Assembly (NCBI GenBank): GCA_037349105.1
Contig: JAYJMM010000099.1
Location: forward strand, 744,001-808,000
Length of the DNA: 64,000 nucleotides
Direction of reading: 5' to 3'
Source: Limnomonas spitsbergensis
Taxonomy: Eukaryota > Chlorophyta > Chlorophyceae > Chlamydomonadales
The position numbers and the translations under genes are program-made. The notes under the pieces were generated by a model. The model saw only the letters and a list, made by a program, of their open reading frames with translations. It searched no databases and had not been told where the DNA came from. This document shows, piece after piece, positions 1 to 12,300 of the stretch. The number at the start of each line of letters is the position of its first letter. The stretch's first letter is position 1.

Positions 1-3000
1 GTATCATCTAATAATCCAGCACGCTTCCCTCCCCTTGGTATCATCTAATAATCCAGCACGCTTTCCTCCCCTTGGTATCATCTAATAATCCAGCACGCTT
101 TCCTCCCCTCGGTATCATCTAATAATCCAGCAAGCTTTCCTCCCCTCGGTATCATCTAATAATCCAGCACGCTTCTCTCCCGTCTACGTCATCTAATAAT
201 CCAGCACGCTTTCCTCCCCTTGGTATCATCTAATAATCCAGCACGCTTTCCTCCCCTCGGTATCATCTAATAATCCAGCACGCTTTCCTCCCCTTGGTAT
301 CATCTAATAATCCAGCACGCTTTCCTCCCCTCGGTATCATCTAATAATCCAGCACGCTTCTCTCCCGTCTGCGTCATCTAATAATCCAGCACGCTTCCCT
401 CCCCTTGGTATCATCTAATAATCCAGCACGCTTCTCTCCCCTCGGTATCATCTAATAATCCAGCACGCTTCCCTCCCGTCTGCGTCATCTAATAATCCAG
501 CACGCTTTCCTCCCCTCGGTATCATCTAATAATCCAGCACGCTTCCCTCCCCTTGGTATCATCTAATAATCCAGCACGCTTTCCTCCCCTCGGTATCATC
601 TAATAATCCAGCACGCTTCTCTCCCGTCTGCGTCATCTAATAATCCAGCACGCTTCCCTCCCCTTGGTATCATCTAATAATCCAGCACGCTTTCCTCCCC
701 TTGGTATCATCTAATAATCCAGCAATCTTCCCTCCCCTCGGTATCATCTAATAATCCAGCACGCTTTCCTCCCCTCGGTATCATCTAATAATCCAGCACG
801 CTTCCCTCCCCTTGGTATCATCTAATAATCCAGCACGCTTTCCTCCCCTCGGTATCATCTAATAATCCAGCACGCTTCCCTCCCCTTGGTATCATCTAAT
901 AATCCAGCACGCTTCTCTCCCGTCTGCGTCATCTAATAATCCAGCACGCTTCCCTCCCCTTGGTATCATCTAATAATCCAGCACGCTTCCCTCCCCTTGG
1001 TATCATCTAATAATCCAGCACGCTTCCCTCCGCTCGGTATCATCTAATTATCCAGCACGCTTCAGTCCCTCCCCTTGGTATCATCTAATAATCCAGCACG
1101 CTTTCCTCCCCTTGGTATCATCTAATAATCCAGCACGCTTTCCTCCCCTCGGTATCATCTAATAATCCAGCACGCTTCCCTCCCCTTGGTATCATCTAAT
1201 AATCCAGCACGCTTCCCTCCCTTTGGTATCATCTAATAATCCAGCACGCTTTCCTCCCCTCGGTATCATCTAATAATCCAGCACGCTTTCCTCCCCTCGG
1301 TATCATCTGATAATCCAGCACGCTTCCCTCCCCTTGGTATCATCTAATAATCCAGCACGCTTCTCTCCCGTCTGCGTCATCTAATAATCCAGCACGCTTC
1401 CCTCCCCTTGGTATCATCTAATAATCCAGCACGCTTCCCTCCCCTTGGTATCATCTAATAATCCAGCACGCTTCCCTCCCCTCGGTATCATCTAATAATC
1501 CAGCACGCTTCCCTCCCCTTGGTATCATCTAATAATCCAGCACGCTTTCCTCCCCTCGGTATCATCTAATAATCCAGCACGCTTTCCTCCCCTCGGTATC
1601 ATCTAATAATCCAGCACGCTTTCCTCCCCTTGGTATCATCTAATAATCCAGCACGCTTTCCTCCCCTCGGTATCATCTAATAATCCAGCACGCTTTCCTC
1701 CCTTTGGTATCATCTAATAATCCAGCACGCTTTCCTCCCCTCGGTATCATCTAATAATCCAGCACGCTTTCCTCCCCTCGGTATCATCTAATAATCCAGC
1801 ATGCTTCCCTCCCCTTGGTATCATCTAATAATCCAGCACGTTTTTCTCCCCTTGGTATCATCTAATTATCCAGCACGCTTCCCTCCCCTTGGTATCATCT
1901 AATAATCCAGCACGCTTCCCTCCCCTTGGTATCATCTAATAATCCAGCACGCTTCCCTCCCCTTGGTATCATCTAATAATCCAGCACGCTTCCCTCCCCT
2001 TCGTATCATCTAATAATCCAGCACGCTTCTCTCCCGTCTGCGTCATCTAATAATCCAGCACGCTTCCCTCCCCTCGGTATCATCTAATAATCCAGCACGC
2101 TTTCCTCCCCTTAGTATCATCTAATAAACCAGCACGCTTCCCTCCCCTTGGTATCATCTAATAATCCAGCACGCTTCCCTCCCCTTGGTATCATCTAATA
2201 ATCCAGCACGCTTCTCTCCCCTCGGTATCATCTAATAATCCAGCACGCTTCCCTCCCCTTGGTATCATCTAATAATCCAGCACGCTTCCCTCCCCTTGGT
2301 ATCATCTAATAATCCAGCACGCTTCCCTCCCCTTGGTATCATCTAATAATCCAGCACGCTTTCCTCCCCTCGGTATCATCTGATAATCCAGCACGCTTTC
2401 CTCCCCTTGGTATCATCTAATAATCCAGCACGCTTCTCTCCCGTCTGCGTCATCTAATAATCCAGCACACTTCCCCCCCCTTGGTATCATCTAATAATCC
2501 AGCACGCTTCCCTCCCCTTGGTATCATCTAATAATCCAGCACGCTTCCCTCCCCTCGGTATCATCTAATAATCCAGCACGCTTCCCTCCCCTTGGTATCA
2601 TCTAATAATCCAGCACGCTTTCCTCCCCTCGGTATCATCTAATAATCCAGCACGCTTTCCTCCCCTCGGTATCATCTAATAATCCAGCACGCTTTCCTCC
2701 CCTTGGTATCATCTAATAATCCAGCACGCTTTCCTCCCCTCGGTATCATCTAATAATCCAGCACGCTTTCCTCCCCTTGGTATCATCTAATAATCCAGCA
2801 CGCTTTCCTCCCCTCGGTATCATCTAATAATCCAGCACGCTTTCCTCCCCTTGGTATCATCTAATAATCCAGCACGCTTTCCTCCCCTCGGTATCATCTA
2901 ATAATCCAGCATGCTTCCCTCCCCTTGGTATCATCTAATAATCCAGCACGTTTTCCTCCCCTTGGTATCATCTAATTATCCAGCACGCTTCCCTCCCCTT

Positions 3001-4741
3001 GGTATCATCTAATAATCCAGCACGCTTCCCTCCCCTTGGTATCATCTAATAATCCAGCACGCTTCCCTCCCCTTGGTATCATCTAATAATCCAGCACGCT
3101 TCCCTCCCCTTCGTATCATCTAATAATCCAGCACGCTTCTCTCCCGTCTGCGTCATCTAATAATCCAGCACGCTTCCCTCCCTTCGGTATCATCTAATAA
3201 TCCAGCACGCTTCCCTCCCCTTAGTATCATCTAATAATCCAGCACGCTTCCCTCCCCTTGGTATCATCTAATAATCCAGCACGCTTCCCTCCCCTTGGTA
3301 TCATCTAATAATCCAGCACGCTTCTCTCCCCTTGGTATCATCTAATAATCCAGCACGCTTCCCTCCCCTTGGTATCATCTAATAATCCAGCACGCTTCCC
3401 TCCCCTTGGTATCATCTAATAATCCAGCACGCTTCCCTCCCCTTGGTATCATCTAATAATCCAGCACGCTTTCCTCCCCTCGGTATCATCTAATAATCCA
3501 GCACGCTTTCCTCCCCTTGGTATCATCTAATAATCCAGCACGCTTTCCTCCCCTTGGTATCATCTAATAATCCAGCACGCTTCTCTCCCGTCTGCGTCAT
3601 CTAATAATCCAGCACGCTTCCCTCCCCTTGGTATCATCTAATAATCCAGCACGCTTCTCTCCCGTCTACGTCATCTAATAATCCAGCACGCTTCCCTCCC
3701 CTTGGTATCATCTAATAATCCAGCACGCTTTCCTCCCCTCGGTATCATCTAATAATCCAGCACGCTTTCCTCCCCTCGGTATCATCTAATAATCCAGCAC
3801 GCTTTCCTCCCCTTGGTATCATCTAATAATCCAGCACGCTTCCCTCCCCTCGGTATCATCTAATAATCCAGCACGCTTTCCTCCCCTCGGTATCATCTAA
3901 TAATCCAGCACGCTTCCCTCCCCTCGGTATCATCTAATAATCCAGCACGCTTCCCTCCCCTTGGTATCATCTAATAATCCAGCACGCTTCTCTCCCGTCT
4001 GCGTCATCTAATAATCCAGCACGCTTCCCTCCCCTTGGTATCATCTAATAATCCAGCACGCTTCCCTCCCCTTGGTATCATCTAATAATCCAGCACGCTT
4101 CCCTCCCCTCGGTATCATCTAATAATCCAGCACGCTTCCCTCCCCTTGGTATCATCTAATAATCCAGCACGCTTTCCTCCCCTTGGTATCATCTAATAAT
4201 CCAGCACGCTTTCCTCCCCTCGGTATCATCTAATAATCCAGCACGCTTACCTCCCCTTGGTATCATCTAATAATCCAGCACGCTTTCCTCCCCTCGGTAT
4301 CATCTAATAATCCAGCACGCTTTCCTCCCCTCGGTATCATCTGATAATCCAGCACGCTTCCCTCCCCTTGGTATCATCTAATAATCCAGCACGCTTCTCT
4401 CCCGTCTGCGTCATCTAATAATCCAGCACGCTTTCCTCCCCTTGGTAGCATCTAATAATCCAGTACGCTTCCCTCCCCTTGGTATCATCTAATAATCCAG
4501 CACGCTTCTCTCCCGTCTGCGTCATCTAATAATCCAGCACGCTTCCCTCCCCTTGGTATCATCTAATAATCCAGCACGCTTCCCTCCCCTTGGTATCATC
4601 TAATAATCCAGCACGCTTCCCTCCCCTTGGTATCATCTAATAATCCAGCACGCTTTCCTCCCCTCGGTATCATCTAATAATCCAGCACGCTTTCCTCCCC
4701 TCGGTATCATCTAATAATCCAGCACGCTTTCCTCCCCTTGG
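1..4741. repeat. 37-bp satellite array, block 1 (about 128 units)
   Basis: Uninterrupted head-to-tail copies of a 37-bp unit. It starts GGTATCATCTAATAATCCAG and continues CACGCTTYCCTCCCCTY. A second unit type of the same length has CTTCTCTCCCGTCTGCGTC in place of the CCTCCCCTYGGTATC part. The array is already running at base 1, so it extends to the left of the window. A variant cluster (CATGCTTCC, then CACGTTTTT/CACGTTTTC, then TAATTATCC) recurs at 1801 and 2911, and a TTCGTATC variant at 2001 and 3111. Both are 1110 bp apart, or 30 units, so the block has a higher-order repeat. No coding potential. Confidence 0.98.
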
Positions 4742-4743
4742 TT

Positions 4744-4758
4744 GCCCCGGTCTATTAT
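4744..4758 (+). repeat. Left asymmetric terminal inverted repeat of the element
   Basis: GCCCCGGTCTATTAT at the left edge of the insertion. Its inverse complement, with one extra T, is at 9320-9334. It starts within 2 bases of the satellite junction. Confidence 0.6.
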
Positions 4759-4760
4759 TC

Positions 4761-4833
4761 AAGAGCCCATTTTGATGTACAATTCTTTCGCGTACGGCAC
4801 CATATTAGATTAAAGAGCCCATTTTGATGTACA
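4761..4833 (+). repeat. Direct repeat near the left transposon end
   Basis: AAGAGCCCATTTTGATGTAC occurs at 4761-4780 and again at 4813-4832, each preceded by an AT-rich ATTATT/ATTAGATT tract. Period 52 bp. It may be a duplicated terminus or a Rep-binding iteron; the function is inferred only from position. Confidence 0.6.
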
Positions 4834-5302
4834 AACCGACAGCAACCAACGCGTTGTCAGCCAGTCATCGCTGGCCAACGCTCGTCACCACGACCTCGTA
4901 TGAATACGAACATCAACATCGCTGGTGTGTTTAGCTACTGTTAGGTATCACATCATATCGAGTGGAACAACGAGAGGAAACCGTGAGCCAGAGAGTGAAC
5001 AGCGATGACTGCCAGGATGCGACGAATGTGAAGTCGAAACGTCGGGATGCGACGAATGTGAAGTCGAATCGTCGTCGTCATCAGGCGTTGCAGCTCCCGT
5101 CAAATTTGAATCAGTTTGATATCTCCCGCCACGCGAGGCGCATAAATACCAGCTATTCATCGCAGAGGACCAAGACGTGCTAATTAAGCGCAACGCGTAG
5201 TTCCCCACTGGGCCAGTCTACCCCCCGCCTGCTTATCCGCTCAGTTCTCTGTATAGGCCTCCTTCACTCCTCTAGCCTCCCGCTCGGTAGCCCCGTCCTC
5301 CA

Positions 5303-8074
5303 TTGCTCCCTTCTGCCCATGTCAACCCCTCCAGTCGGCGGCTCCAGGAAGATGCGTTTTTGCTAGGTTCGTACATGGCCGAGGTGTTCGACCTGGCACA
5401 TATGTGTCCCGTTTGCGGTTTAGTTTATCTCGGTCACGAAGTCAGCGAAGATCGCATGAAACACGTACCGTATTCAATTATCAAATCGCCGAAGGTCCGC
5501 TTGATGATTACCCCGCTGTCCGAGAGTTCCCGTGGAACAAAAAATGGGTTAGAACTAAAATTATTCGTGGAGCGTCCTCTGTCTTTTTGTGCACTGATTG
5601 TCATGCTAAAAACAATAAATGGTCCCAGTTTATCACTGGAATAGAGCATGCCATGACATCTCTGCTGTCGAAACTCGAGTTTAGTCAGCTTGCCCAGTTG
5701 GGCTTCCTAGCACTCCACATAAACTTCGGTACACAAACTGCAGCATGGGCGTATGCTCGATCTGTGGGACCCACCTTTGCCTAATCTCTAGACAGCGGCT
5801 TCCTTGGCCCCTTTGTTAATATGAACACACCAATTGTTGACCAAAATGCTGTCCAAGCCCTGCATGCGTACTTGAAGCTGAACCAGCCTTTGTATTCCAA
5901 GTTTAGAACCTTGTATGAAACCAGCCAATCTGCTCACCCCAATATCTTGGCTGCAGTTGTCCCAGCTATTGCACTTGCCCGTGACCGAGCTGTAGTTGAT
6001 GTTGCTGTAGACGGAATCCAGTATGGCAATGGCCATTAATCATAATGTGCACTTGATGGTAGTGATCCCAGGTACAACAGGAACTACGTTCGTCCCAGTT
6101 CCTGTCATGGGTAGTGTCATAGCTTCTGATGGTACTTCTTCCCATGTGCATCTATACTCTGATGATCCTTCTGACCTCCCGATAGAGGCCTGTCTGTTTC
6201 CTTACCTGTTCCCCATAATTGCAGGCCACACCCTGGGCAAAGGTGCGTGGCGAGTTGCACTGCTCTCTGTGTTAACATCTAAAATCAAAGTTGATTACAT
6301 CAGTTACCTTGCCCACTGCAGGGCAATGGCTGTCACAGTTTACACTAAATCCTGGTTGGACACTTTTGTCTTGTCAAATGAAGATGACTGAGGCACATCC
6401 GGCATAAAGAACAAAATTCTTTTAACCTGTCTAAAAATGTCAAGGATACATTGAAGCTGTCTTCTGATGATGCTGCAGGGATAAAGAAGGCTATGCCTGC
6501 TGATATTCCCGGATATGCTGGATATTTTTTTGACTGGCTGCAGAAATGTAAGGCTCTTGTTGAGTACTTTGATTGCCTGCCTGATTTCTTCTGTACCCTT
6601 ACCACCAACGAGTTCGACTGGAAAGAGGTCAGTGAGCTAAATAAAATGATAGCTGCCTCAGTGAGCTGCAGCCCAGAGTTAAATGGACATATCGTAGCTT
6701 AAAAAATAAACCTGTTTACTAAAGCTCCATCTGAAGTCAATAGGTTGTTTGCCTTGCGACTTCAGTGGTTTCTCAATCGACACCTTGGCAAGCGAGACAG
6801 TTCCATCTTCGAGAAGGTAAAGTACTGGGTTTGTAAGATCGAGTTCCAGTCTCGAGGCTCAGCCCATACACATTGCTATATGGATGACTGAACGTGATGA
6901 TGTTGAGCTGTTAAACAATGAAATCACTGCTGTTGTGCCTGACCTGAACATGTACCCTGAGTGCGCTAAGCCATTCTGGAAGCGTGTGTATCATTTGGTT
7001 ATGACCTGTATGCTGCACGATTGTAAGAAGCACAATGGAGCTTGCAAGAATGACCAAGGTATGTGCACCAAAGGTTTCCCTGAACCCATAACTAAAAAAG
7101 CCTTCCTTTGCCCTATTATGGATCGCTGGCGCTACCCTCGCCGCTCCAAGGCTGACCAGTTCATTGTGAACTACCACCCTGGCCTGCTTCTCCAGTGGGG
7201 TGGACACTGCCACCTCCAGAGAGCTAGTGCAACTGTCTGGATAAAATACCTAATGAAATACTTGGTGAAGGTTGATACACATGGTAAGTGCAACCTCACT
7301 GTTGATAACAAGGCAGCCTTTGGACTCCCTGAAGAGGTAAGTGCTGGAGTGGTGGCTGCATCTGCTGCTTGTGTCCACACTCGTATCATAACAACTCCTG
7401 AAGCTGCCTGGAACCTACAAAAATTTGACTTTGTCCTTCACCCTGGCACACACAAGTTTGTGCATTTCAACATTAAATCCCCAACTGCCCAGTTTTTTAA
7501 ACGAGCCATGCAAAGAGCTGATACAACTCCCATGGTGGAGAAGTATTTTGCTCGGCCCGCTGCCATGGCAGATCTAAAACTTGAAGAATATTTCCGCAAA
7601 TATGAGGTTCACACTGCCTCATCTGCCAAAGCCTTAGGTAAGGACCGTGTTAGGCACATTGATAAAAATGGCATGACTGTTGTATTGGTTTCCTCACCCA
7701 CTGTCCCTGTCATCTGTACCTACTTCCCCCAAGCAGGTGAAAACTTCTGGTACAACGAGTTGTTCCGAGCTAAACCCCAGTCCTCACACCATGAAATGTT
7801 AAACCCTGTGATTGATGGTGTGCGAAAAATAAATAAAACTAAGGGTTGGCAGGAGTCTGCAGTCCTGCATAATGTGTAGAGCACAGACGCAGAGCTGCAG
7901 ACCTATGTCAAGGAAGGTAGGAGATTTCAGTGGGAGGATTGGCAAGTAAAAAATGCTGTGTCTTTCATTGAGAGTGAGGGCCCCATTCAAGCCTCCAAGA
8001 ATATCATAGCTGACCCTGCAACTGCAATGGAAGGTGATGATATTGCCCCATCAATGAATTCTGATGCCCCCTAA
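5303..8074 (+). pseudogene. Helitron-like Rep protein (HUH endonuclease), broken
   Basis: Read across frames, the segments line up in the order of a Helitron Rep. First is a cysteine-rich N-terminus (CPVCG near 5407, CTDC near 5590). Next is an LFPYLFP motif near 6200, typical of the Helitron_like_N region, and a PDFFCTLTTN segment near 6585. The HUH motif sits in EFQSRGSAHTHC at 6841-6876 (His-Thr-His 6865-6873). A CTKGFP motif is near 7060, and the two-tyrosine motif KYLMKYLVK is near 7242-7268. The post-Rep EAAWNLQKF and GENFWYNELF segments complete it. The frame is lost near 6388 (frameshift) and 6890 (+1 frameshift). In-frame stops occur at 6700-6702 (TAA) and 7877-7879 (TAG), with coherent sequence on both sides. 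The gene is therefore inactive as assembled. No Walker A/B helicase motifs follow. Confidence 0.8.
6884..7879 (+). pseudogene. Largest intact piece of the Rep reading frame (331 codons)
   Basis: This open stretch holds the catalytic tyrosine pair (Y-x3-Y in KYLMKYLVK) and the conserved region downstream, but not the HUH histidines, which lie just upstream in another frame. The reading frame continues coherently after the TAG at 7877-7879 to a TAA at 8072-8074. The TAG therefore looks like a point mutation rather than the natural end. A predicted gene here would be only the C-terminal half of Rep. Confidence 0.7.
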
Positions 8075-8232
8075 TTTAGCTGTCCCTTATTTTCCTGCCT
8101 GCGCATACGTGTCAATTTCCTGTCAATTTACCAAACCTCATTATTTGCCTCCTTATTCACCCTGCCTTATTTATCTGTGATTTACCTACTTATTCACCAT
8201 GCCCCTTGATTTACCTGTCCATTCATGCTCAG

Positions 8233-8962
8233 GCTGTACAATTTTGGAGGCCAAGGAGATGATAAGTGACCACATCGTGGAGCAGGGTGTGCAGAACAAG
8301 CCTCTCAACCTCTTACGAAGGCGGCTGGGTGATAAGTTTGTTATGCCTGCAAGCAAGGCTGCAGCCTCAGCCCTTATTTCGAGTATGACAGTCTCAGCTG
8401 CCTCCGTTGCACAGGACAAGCTTGCAACTGCAGCCCAGCTGAAGTACATCCTCGGTCTCCTCCAAGGCTTAAACAAAGGTACAGCTCAGGTCAGGCATGC
8501 CCTTTGTGACTCACACATTGCAATTGAGCTACAATTAGCTAAGAGGCTAGGCCTATCATGCTTATGCAGCACATATAGGTCAAGCATTTTCAAATTGCTT
8601 CTCATTCGTGCAGCCCACTATGTTGCTCCCGCCTTTGCCCCCTTTGATGCACTTGCAAGCATGATCTTTTGCACTTTCATCTCCATTTTCATGTTTTGGC
8701 CTGTTGTGGTCTTTGCTCTCACATGCCTGTTAGGTGCACTCCACTTTTCAATTTTCTTTTTCCAGATTGTAATATATCTCCTTCCCACAAACCCACGTCC
8801 ATTTTTGATCATGTGATTCTGTTAATTACGACATTTACATCAATGCAGGCCGTGTACGACAGCTTTGTGGACAGTGATCCAACCACCGCCCAAGCACAGC
8901 AGCTGATTACACAGTTGAAGCAAAAGGCTGATAAGAACAAAGCTGCTAGGAACCGTAGCTAG
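8233..8962 (+). CDS. C-terminal exons of the transposon gene, or a small second gene
   Basis: Two coding segments, 8233-8489 and 8849-8962, join in phase across a 359-bp intron (CAG/GTCAGG ... ATGCAG/GCC). They give a hydrophilic, partly helical tail rich in Q and K that ends KAARNRS-stop. The first segment is preceded by a pyrimidine-rich tract and a CTCAG acceptor. It can be joined in phase to a GAAG/GTGATG donor at 8033/8034 at the end of the Rep reading frame, so this may be the C-terminus of Rep. An ATG at 8199 would instead make it a separate protein of about 134 residues. I recognise no domain. Confidence 0.4.
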
Positions 8963-9005
8963 GGTCAGAGATGTTTTTTAGTCTAGCTGTTACATTCTGA
9001 CATGT

Positions 9006-9205
9006 TTCGCAGTAAACCTTGGCAGTGAACTAGTGTTTGGCAGTGAACCTTAACAGTGAACTAGTGTTTGACAGTGAACCTTAACAGTGAACTAGTGTTT
9101 GACAGTGAACCTTGGCAGTGAACTAGTGTTTGGCAGTAAACCTTGGCAGTGAACTAGTGCTTCACAGTGAACCTTGGCTGTGAACTTGTGTCTGACAGTG
9201 ATCTT
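9006..9205. repeat. 31-bp minisatellite near the right transposon end
   Basis: About six imperfect copies of a unit built from GGCAGTGAACTAGTGTTTG and ACAGTGAACCTT. Subterminal minisatellites are a known habit of Helentron-type elements. Noncoding. Confidence 0.8.
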
Positions 9206-9319
9206 GCAGTCTCCTTTTGTAATCGTCATGAATGCAGCCAAACACCTGTATCACCACATCTTCCAGTCCACACAAAGTCAGATTCCCATACAAAGGTTTA
9301 TACCCATTTGCACTAGCTG

Positions 9320-9334
9320 TAATAGAACCGGGGC
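9320..9334 (-). repeat. Right asymmetric terminal inverted repeat of the element
   Basis: TAATAGAACCGGGGC is the inverse complement of the left motif at 4744-4757, apart from one inserted base. It lies about 26 bp inside the right junction rather than at it. This asymmetry is the Helentron/Helitron2 pattern. Confidence 0.6.
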
Positions 9335-9360
9335 CTATAACCACTCACTACACGTTGTGA

Positions 9361-12300
9361 TATCATCTAATAATCCAGCACGCTTCCCTCCCCTCGGTAT
9401 CATCTAATAATCCAGCACGCTTTCCTCCCCTCGGTATCATCTAATAATCCAGCACGCTTCCCTCCCCTCGGTATCATCTAATAATCCAGCACGCTTCCCT
9501 CCCCTTGGTATCATCTAATAATCCAGCACGCTTCTCTCCCGTCTGCGTCATCTAATAATCCAGCACGCTTCCCTCCCCTTGGTATCATCTAAAAATCCAG
9601 CACGCTTCCCTCCCCTTGGTATCATCTAATAATCCAGCACGCTTCCCTCCCCTCGGTATCATCTAATAATCCAGCACGCTTCCCTCCCCTTGGTATCATC
9701 TAATAATCCAGCACGCTTTCCTCCCCTTGGTATCATCTAATAATCCAGCACGCTTTCCTCCCCTCGGTATCATCTAATAATCCAGCACGCTTCCCTCCCC
9801 TTGGTATCATCTAATAATCCAGCACGCTTTCCTCCCCTCGGTATCATCTAATAATCCAGCACGCTTTCCTCCCCTCGGTATCATCTGATAATCCAGCACG
9901 CTTCCCTCCCCTTGGTATCATCTAATAATCCAGCACGCTTCTCTCCCGTCTGCGTCATCTAATAATCCAGCACGCTTCCCTCCCCTTGGTAGCATCTAAT
10001 AATCCAGCACGCTTCCCTCCCCTTGGTATCATCTAATAATCCAGCACGCTTCCCTCCCCTCGGTATCATCTAATAATCCAGCACGCTTCCCTCCCCTTGG
10101 TATCATCTAATAATCCAGCACGCTTTCCTCCCCTCGGTATCATCTAATAATCCAGCACGCTTCTCTCCCGTCTGCGTCATCTAATAATCCAGCACGCTTC
10201 CCTCCCCTGGTATCATCTAATAATCCAGCACGCTTCTCTCCCGTCTGCGTCATCTAATAATCCAGCACGCTTCCCTCCCCTTGGTATCATCTAATAATCC
10301 AGCACGCTTTCCTCCCCTCGGTATCATCTAATAATCCAGCACGCTTCCCTCCCCTTGGTATCATCTAATAATCCAGCATGCTTTCCTCCCCTCGGTATCA
10401 TCTAATAATCCAGCACGCTTCTCTCCCGTCTGCGTCATCTAATAATCCAGCACGCTTCCCTCCCCTTGGTATCATCTAATAATCCAGCACGCTTTCCTCC
10501 CCTTGGTATCATCTAATAATCCAGCACGCTTCCCTCCCCTCGGTATCATCTAATAATCCAGCACGCTTCCCTCCCCTTGGTATCATCTAATAATCCAGCA
10601 CGCTTCTCTCCCGTCTGCGTCATCTAATAATCCAGCACGCTTCCCTCCCCTTGGTATCATCTAATAATCCAGCACGCTTCCCTCCCCTTGGTATCATCTA
10701 ATAATCCAGCACGCTTCCCTCCCCTCGGTATCATCTAATAATCCAGCACGCTTCCCTCCCCTTGGTATCATCTAATAATCCAGCACGCTTCCCTCCCCTT
10801 GGTATCATCTAATAATCCAGCACGCTTTCCTCCCCTCGGTATCATCTAATAATCCAGCACGCTTCCCTCCCCTTGGTATCATCTAATAATCCAGCACGCT
10901 TTCCTCCCCTCGGTATCATCTAATAATCCAGCACGCTTTCCTCCCCTCGGTATCATCTGATAATCCAGCACGCTTCCCTCCCCTTGGTATCATCTAATAA
11001 TCCAGCACGCTTCTCTCCCGTCTGCGTCATCTAATAATCCAGCACGCTTCCCTCCCCTTGGTATCATCTAATAATCCAGCACGCTTCCCTCCCCTTGGTA
11101 TCATCTAATAATCCAGCACGCTTCCCTCCCCTCGGTATCATCTAATAATCCAGCACGCTTCCCTCCCCTTGGTATCATCTAATAATCCAGCACGCTTTCC
11201 TCCCCTCGGTATCATCTAATAATCCAGCACGCTTCTCTCCCGTCTGCGTCATCTAATAATCCAGCACGCTTCCCTCCCCTGGTATCATCTAATAATCCAG
11301 CACGCTTCTCTCCCGTCTGCGTCATCTAATAATCCAGCACGCTTCCCTCCCCTTGGTATCATCTAATAATCCAGCACGCTTTCCTCCCCTCGGTATCATC
11401 TAATAATCCAGCACGCTTCCCTCCCCTTGGTATCATCTAATAATCCAGCATGCTTTCCTCCCCTCGGTATCATCTAATAATCCAGCACGCTTCTCTCCCG
11501 TCTGCGTCATCTAATAATCCAGCACGCTTCCCTCCCCTTGGTATCATCTAATAATCCAGCACGCTTTCCTCCCCTTGGTATCATCTAATAATCCAGCACG
11601 CTTCCCTCCCCTCGGTATCATCTAATAATCCAGCACGCTTCCCTCCCCTTGGTATCATCTAATAATCCAGCACGCTTCTCTCCCGTCTGCGTCATCTAAT
11701 AATCCAGCACGCTTCCCTCCCCTTGGTATCATCTAATAATCCAGCACGCTTCCCTCCCCTTGGTATCATCTAATAATCCAGCACGCTTCCCTCCCCTCGG
11801 TATCATCTAATAATCCAGCACGCTTCCCTCCCCTTGGTATCATCTAATAATCCAGCACGCTTTCCTCCCCTTGGTATCATCTAATAATCCAGCACGCTTT
11901 CCTCCCCTCGGTATCATCTAATAATCCAGCACGCTTCCCTCCCCTTGGTATCATCTAATAATCCAGCACGCTTTCCTCCCCTCGGTATCATCTAATAATC
12001 CAGCACGCTTTCCTCCCCTCGGTATCATCTAATAATCCAGCACGCTTCCCTCCCCTTGGTATCATCTAATAATCCAGCATGCTTTCCTCCCCTCGGTATC
12101 ATCTAATAATCCAGCACGCTTCTCTCCCGTCTGCGTCATCTAATAATCCAGCACGCTTCCCTCCCCTTGGTATCATCTAATAATCCAGCACGCTTTCCTC
12201 CCCTCGGTATCATCTAATAATCCAGCACGCTTCCCTCCCCTTGGTATCATCTAATAATCCAGCATGCTTTCCTCCCCTCGGTATCATCTAATAATCCAGC

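Larger units (their letters stand above)
4743..9360 (+). mobile_element. Decayed Helitron-like (HUH Rep) transposon inserted in the satellite
   Basis: A 4.6-kb non-satellite segment interrupts one 37-bp unit. The left flank ends ...CCCCTTGG and the right flank resumes TATCATCTAA, so satellite phase is kept and no satellite was lost. The segment encodes the broken Rep protein described separately. Its left edge has a GC-rich motif whose inverse complement lies about 26 bp inside the right edge, and a 31-bp minisatellite lies near the right end. This asymmetric terminal inverted repeat arrangement is known from Helentron/Helitron2 elements. A Pif1-type helicase, expected in autonomous Helitrons, is not visible, so this is either a deletion derivative or a Rep-only element such as a Replitron. 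Exact ends are uncertain by 1-2 bases. Confidence 0.72.

Noticed and set aside
6700..7879. Stop-codon reassignment (TAA/TAG read as Gln) to explain the in-frame stops in Rep
   Set aside because: The same protein also has frameshifts, and the two host genes end at ordinary TAG/TAA codons and use CAG/CAA for Gln. Decay is the simpler reading.
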